A stretch of DNA of 10,549 bases, taken from the NCBI GenBank assembly GCA_025924845.1, contig JAICHN010000153.1, positions 1 to 10,549 on the forward strand, given 5' to 3'. The stretch is from Chloroflexota bacterium (GTDB lineage: Bacteria; Chloroflexota; UBA5177; JANWHV01). Below, one piece after another: positions 7,375 to 10,549 of the stretch; the first letter of the stretch is position 1; each line of letters starts with the position of its first letter. The notes beneath the pieces are model-generated. The model was not told where the DNA came from, did no database searches, and was given only the letters and a program-made list of their open reading frames with translations. The position numbers and the translations under genes are program-made.

Positions 7375-8919
7375 ATGAGTGAGCAGCGGGCAGCTCACGT
7401 GGCCGCGACCGGTGAGGGGTTGGCAGCGGTGCCGCTGGAGGCTACCGGCGTGCCGCACCTGGACGACGTCTTGGGCGGGGGGTTGCCGCGCGGCGCCCTG
7501 GTGATTGTGGCGGGACCGCCAGGCAGCGGCAAAACGACCCTCGCCAATCAGATGGCTTTCGCCGCCGCCGAACGCGGACGCCGCGTACTGGTGCTGAGTG
7601 CGCTGTCCGAGCCGACCAGCAAACTGCTTGACCATCTGCGCGGGTTTCGCTTCTTCAATCAGGAGCTGATCGGTGACTCGCTGCAGTTCATCAGCCTGGA
7701 GTATTTTCTGAGCCAGGGTCTGGAAGCGACCAGCGACGGCTTGCTCGCCTCGGCCAAGGCGGCGCGGGCCGACTATGTGGTGCTCGATGGATTCCGCGGG
7801 GTGCGCGGCGTGGACCCGGACCCCCAGCGCGCCCGCCAATTCCTCTACGATGTCGGCACCACGCTCAGCCTGCAAGGCGCCACCACCGTGATCACCAGCG
7901 AGGCGGATGCGCGCGACCCCGCCTTCTACCCGGAGCTTACCACGGCCGATGTGATCATCGGCTTGCATTTCACCCTGGAAGACGTGCGGCACGAGCGGGG
8001 GCTGGAGGCCGTCAAGATCCGCGGCGGCGCGCCCTTGCCTGGGCTCCACTCCCTGGTCCTGGACGCGGCGGGGATGACCATTTATCCCAGGCTGGAGGTG
8101 AGAGTACATTCCGGAGTGAGCGAACCGGCGGCAGCTGAGGAGCGGCCGGAGCAGTTCGCCGGCCAGGCGCGGGCCGGTTTTGATCTGCCCGAGCTGGACG
8201 CCTTGCTGATGGGCGGGTTGACGCGCCATACCAGCACCTTGCTGGCCGGCAGCCTGGGCGCCGGCAAGACGCACCTCGCCGTGCATTTCGCCCTGGCGGG
8301 TGTACGCGCCGGTGAACCGGTCGTGTTCCTGGGCTTTAGGGAGACAGCGGCACAATTGACCTATCGGGCCGAGCTCATCGGCCTTGGCGATTTGTGGCGC
8401 ACCGCGCTGGCGCGAGGTGGCGGCCTCACCCTTCTCCGCTTCGACCCACTTGAACTCGACCCCGACCAGATCGCTGATCGCCTCCTCCGCGTCCTCGACC
8501 AGACCGGGGCGAAACGCCTGGTGTTGGATAGCGTGGCGGAGTTGGAAGCAGCGGTACTCGAACGCAGCACTGGAAAGCGGCTGCGGAACTACCTGGTCGC
8601 ATTGTTGGTGGCGCTACGGTCACGGGGGGTAACGCTGGTGGCGGTCACTGAGACCCACGCCGCCATCGCTACCGACCTCGGCTTCGCCGCCGAGCCCATG
8701 GCGGTGCTGGCCGAGAATGTGCTCCTCCTCCAGCAAGTCGCCGAGGAAGGCAGGCTGCGCCGCATGCTCGCCGTGGTGAAGACGCGTTTCTCGGCCCACA
8801 CCGCCGGCTTACGTGAGTTTGTGATTACCGGAGATCAAGGAGTACGGGTACTGCCGGCGAGCGAAGATTATACGCATCGGGACAGCGGATCATCATCGAA
8901 CGCGGCACTGGGCCACTAA
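7375..8919 (+). CDS. Double-domain KaiC/RAD55-like ATPase
   Basis: This 514-residue protein has two RecA-fold KaiC-type domains in tandem, close to the length of cyanobacterial KaiC. Domain 1 (about 25-245) has Walker A GPPGSGKT (47-54), Walker B VVLDG (Asp138) and a KIRGG stretch (214-218). Domain 2 (about 268-494) has Walker A GSLGAGKT (292-299), Walker B RLVLDS (Asp385) and the KTRFSAH...LREF signature (469-482) at the subunit interface. The paired catalytic glutamates of KaiC are reduced to Ser78-Glu79 and Arg322-Glu323. At the clock phosphorylation sites I align Ala443 and Val444. It is thus a KaiC-like signalling ATPase rather than an oscillator. The ATG at 7375 is chosen for its GGGAGGGAG ribosome-binding site; upstream in-frame codons show no domain similarity. 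Two receiver proteins follow on the same strand, the first after 43 bp. Target and partner are unknown. Confidence 0.9.
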   Translation: MSEQRAAHVAATGEGLAAVPLEATGVPHLDDVLGGGLPRGALVIVAGPPGSGKTTLANQMAFAAAERGRRVLVLSALSEPTSKLLDHLRGFRFFNQELIGDSLQFISLEYFLSQGLEATSDGLLASAKAARADYVVLDGFRGVRGVDPDPQRARQFLYDVGTTLSLQGATTVITSEADARDPAFYPELTTADVIIGLHFTLEDVRHERGLEAVKIRGGAPLPGLHSLVLDAAGMTIYPRLEVRVHSGVSEPAAAEERPEQFAGQARAGFDLPELDALLMGGLTRHTSTLLAGSLGAGKTHLAVHFALAGVRAGEPVVFLGFRETAAQLTYRAELIGLGDLWRTALARGGGLTLLRFDPLELDPDQIADRLLRVLDQTGAKRLVLDSVAELEAAVLERSTGKRLRNYLVALLVALRSRGVTLVAVTETHAAIATDLGFAAEPMAVLAENVLLLQQVAEEGRLRRMLAVVKTRFSAHTAGLREFVITGDQGVRVLPASEDYTHRDSGSSSNAALGH

Positions 8920-8940
8920 AGGGCGGTGCGCTACCCTTTT
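8918..8940 (+). terminator. Weak terminator-like hairpin after the KaiC-like gene
   Basis: AAAGGG (8918-8923, overlapping the stop codon) can pair with CCCTTT (8934-8939) around a 10-base loop, and a T lies at 8940. The stem is short and the T-run is only four bases, part of it within the stem. It could partly reduce read-through into the receiver gene, or be chance. Confidence 0.25.
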
Positions 8941-8962
8941 AGCCAAGGGGCGCCCATGCACT

Positions 8963-9346
8963 ATGCAGACACCAGAGCGGTTCCTCGTGTTGATCGTCGA
9001 AGATGAGGGAGCTATTGCCCGCGTATTGGCGGCCTTCGTGGAGGATCTTGGCTACGTGGCCATGGTGGCTCCGCACGGCGCGGCGGCGCTGGAGACGGCT
9101 CGTGCCCGTTGGCCGGCGCTGGTGCTTACCGATAACATGATGCCCCTGATGAATGGGAGCCGACTGATTACCGAGCTGCGGGCCGAGGCGGCGTCCAGTG
9201 GACGCGTGATGCCCCCAACCGTCTTGATGACCGCGGCAAACCCACGCCTCGGTGACGGAGTGGTTCCCGATGTGCTACTGCCCAAGCCCTTTGACCTCGT
9301 GCAAGTAGAGGCACTGTTGGAACGATTCCTGGGCCGTCCGGAGTAG
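8963..9346 (+). CDS. Single-domain response regulator (CheY-like receiver)
   Basis: The 127-residue protein is one receiver domain with no output domain. The acidic pair is Glu13-Asp14 (VEDE), the phospho-acceptor Asp57 lies in LTDNMMPLMNG, the switch Thr90 in LMTAAN and the conserved Lys108 in LPKPF. All catalytic positions are intact, so it should accept phosphate from a histidine kinase and pass the signal by protein contact. The start at 8963 is the only ATG in frame, but spacing is poor: AAGGGG is 13 bases away and better placed for an out-of-frame ATG at 8956. It follows the KaiC-like gene by 43 bp and may be cotranscribed. No kinase is present in the window. Confidence 0.92.
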   Translation: MQTPERFLVLIVEDEGAIARVLAAFVEDLGYVAMVAPHGAAALETARARWPALVLTDNMMPLMNGSRLITELRAEAASSGRVMPPTVLMTAANPRLGDGVVPDVLLPKPFDLVQVEALLERFLGRPE

Positions 9347-9636
9347 CGTTTCGTACAGCGGTGAGGCTGACGATCCGGCTCGCCCCTGCCGGCTGCGTCT
9401 GTCGTGCCAACGGCGGATTCTCTGCCGGCAATCGGCACCGCCGGCGGTCTGTTTAGGTCGCGGGACACAGAGGTACTCCGATTGGGCCATGCCGCGATTC
9501 CCCGTTTGGGTAGTGGCCGGCTCTGAACGGCACGGTATTATAAGGCGGACGCAGACCAACGTGGAACCCTGACTGCCGTCCTCACGACCGAACGCGGTAC
9601 CCCCGGTCCGCGCCTACCTGGTGGAGGAAGCTAAAC
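9347..9636. other. Intergenic region between the two receiver genes
   Basis: No believable gene is seen in these 290 bases. The region contains a perfect 12-bp palindrome ACCGCCGGCGGT (9437-9448) next to a small TGCCG/CGGCA hairpin (9423-9437), and an isolated -10-like TATTAT at 9536-9541 with no convincing -35. A bulged hairpin lies just before the second receiver's ribosome-binding site. The size and content suggest that the second receiver has its own promoter and leader. Confidence 0.4.
9593..9612 (+). promoter_or_regulatory. Leader hairpin before the second receiver
   Basis: CGCGG-T-ACC (9593-9601) pairs with GGT-CCGCG (9605-9612) around a CCC loop, giving eight base pairs, mostly G-C, with a single bulged T9598. 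It ends 10 bases before the GGAGG ribosome-binding site (9623-9627). No T-run follows, so a role in mRNA stability or translation is likelier than termination. Function is unproven. Confidence 0.35.
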
Positions 9637-9993
9637 ATGCCGCAGTACACCGTGCTCGTGGTTGATGATGATCCCTCCATCCTCGATTTCCTTGACGTGG
9701 CCTTAACCGAGCAGGGCTATCGCGTGCTGACCGCCGTGGACGGCGATGCGTTGCGGTTGGCGCAACTGTGTCGCCCGAATGTGATCTTGCTGGATCTTCA
9801 GATGCCGGTGATGGATGGAGCGGAGATCAGTCGCCACCTGCGAGCTGATGCCGCCACCGCGCACATTCCGATCATCGTCATGTCGGCCAAAGACCGGCTC
9901 GATACGACGGTGCGAACCATGTCGGTGGACGACCAGTTGGCGAAGCCGTTTCCCTTGCGGGTGCTGTATGATGTCGTGGCACGGTGGTGCTGA
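9637..9993 (+). CDS. Single-domain response regulator (CheY-like receiver)
   Basis: The 118-residue product is another stand-alone receiver with complete catalytic residues: acidic residues Asp10-Asp11-Asp12 (VVDDDPS), phospho-acceptor Asp53 in LLDLQMPVMDG, Ser83 in VMSAKD and Lys103 in LAKPF. It ends right after the domain, so signal output must be through a partner. A strong GGAGG lies 9 bases before the ATG. It is clearly different from the receiver at 8963 (for example LLDLQMP against LTDNMMP), so the two are not a recent duplication. Its separate leader suggests independent expression. It could share a kinase with the upstream receiver, acting as a phosphate sink or a parallel output; this is inference. 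Confidence 0.93.
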   Translation: MPQYTVLVVDDDPSILDFLDVALTEQGYRVLTAVDGDALRLAQLCRPNVILLDLQMPVMDGAEISRHLRADAATAHIPIIVMSAKDRLDTTVRTMSVDDQLAKPFPLRVLYDVVARWC

Positions 9994-10174
9994 ATAGCCT
10001 CAGGTAGGTCATAAGCTTCATCCACCCTTTCCCCTTGACCGTTAGACCGCGCGTGCGCCAGCATATACGTAGTGGTCGCGAACGATCGCCCTGTGTTAGC
10101 GCTCAGTGTGCCCTCCCGGCCAGGCATACCGGCGCGGCCTGTGTACCCTGGTCAGTAGAGAGGGATCCCAAGCG

Positions 10175-10549
10175 ATGTCGTCTTCCCGAATCCGACACGT
10201 TTTACCCGTCTTGCTCTTGTTTGCCCTGTGCGCGGCCTTTATGCCCGGCCTCCAGCCGGGCGCGCATGCCACCGGAGCATATCTACTGGTGAGCAACGGC
10301 ACCTGCCCGTCACTCACCACCTGCTCCGCGACGCTTCCGCCAGGACCAAACTCTGCTATCACCATAGTCGGCTATGGTTTCGACCCCAATACCACCCTAA
10401 ATATCTCCGCGAGCGCTCCCTTCAACGGCGTGAACAACATCACGACGTCGGCCAGCGGCACCTTCACTGCCTACTTTCCGGTTAATTCCGCACCCTCCGG
10501 CAATTACATATTCTACGTGCAAGAAGGGTCAAATATTGCCCAAGTGACC
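10175..10549 (+). CDS. Secreted protein with Ig-like beta domain (3' partial)
   Basis: ATG 10175, behind AGAGAGGGA with 9-base spacing, opens a frame that runs to the last base with no stop, giving 125 residues of a longer protein. The N-terminus is a clear Sec signal peptide: basic RIRH (5-8), a hydrophobic core near 9-23 and a likely cleavage site GAHA|T around residue 32. After it come two cysteines (in NGTCPSLTTCS) that could form a disulfide. Then comes a stretch resembling bacterial Ig-like repeats: a proline-glycine turn, VGYGFDPNTTLNIS, and SASGTFTAYFPVN followed by SGNYIFYVQ. The pattern of alternating hydrophobic strands with a GF turn and GTF strand is typical of surface or secreted adhesin-like proteins. 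No enzyme motif is seen. Specific function is unknown, and the link to the receivers is only proximity. Confidence 0.75.
   Translation, partial: MSSSRIRHVLPVLLLFALCAAFMPGLQPGAHATGAYLLVSNGTCPSLTTCSATLPPGPNSAITIVGYGFDPNTTLNISASAPFNGVNNITTSASGTFTAYFPVNSAPSGNYIFYVQEGSNIAQVT

Noticed and set aside
7114..8355. Long open frame (413 codons) antisense to the KaiC-like gene
   Set aside because: It mirrors the high-GC coding sequence, has a low-complexity Gln/Gly/Arg-rich translation without domain motifs, and the opposite strand has clear KaiC motifs.
10035..10069. TTGACC and TATACG/CATATA as a promoter for the secreted protein gene
   Set aside because: The -35-like hexamer is good, but the spacer would be 21-23 bases, well outside the usual 16-18. 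The 181-base gap probably holds a promoter, but I cannot place it.
1..10549. CRISPR arrays, insertion sequences, tRNA or rRNA genes
   Set aside because: Apart from the Pho box I saw no regularly spaced repeats. I also saw no transposase, terminal inverted repeats or RNA gene signatures. Short tRNA genes cannot be fully excluded by eye.

Overview
The window is a high-GC bacterial chromosome segment packed with genes on both strands. The pst-phoU order, the CTTAA-type Pho box, the double KaiC-like ATPase and the stand-alone receivers fit a soil or environmental bacterium of the Terrabacteria type. Chloroflexota is my best guess, but it is an inference from gene style only, with no rRNA or other marker gene to confirm it.

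Layout. Bases 1-835 (+) hold the 3' part of a 2,4-dienoyl-CoA reductase-type short-chain dehydrogenase; its N-terminus lies outside the window. It overlaps tail-to-tail by 11 bp with an M20 family metallopeptidase (825-2207, -). Next comes a complete high-affinity phosphate uptake operon on the minus strand, read from right to left: pstS (6966-5863), pstC, pstA, pstB, phoU (2996-2343). The pstC/pstA stop and start codons overlap by one base, pstA/pstB abut exactly, and a hairpin sits between pstS and pstC. Upstream of pstS are four hexamers spaced exactly 11 bp apart (7079-7117), followed 9 bp later by a -10-like hexamer. This is the classic arrangement of a phosphate-starvation (PhoB/PhoP-type) activated promoter.

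Divergent from pst, on the + strand, is a signalling cluster: a double-domain KaiC/RAD55-like ATPase (7375-8919) and two single-domain response regulators (8963-9346 and 9637-9993). No histidine kinase is present in the window. The KaiC-like protein keeps both Walker A motifs but has altered catalytic glutamate pairs, and it lacks the phosphorylation residues of the cyanobacterial clock protein, so it is unlikely to be an oscillator. The window ends inside a secreted protein with a signal peptide and what looks like an Ig-like beta domain (10175 to the end), which has no stop codon in the window.

How the parts work together. PstS captures phosphate outside the membrane, PstC/PstA form the channel, PstB supplies ATP hydrolysis and PhoU couples transporter state to the Pho two-component system; the kinase and regulator of that system are not here. 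The KaiC-like ATPase and receivers may form a separate signalling module. The least conventional parts of the window are this module and the untranslated leaders around it.
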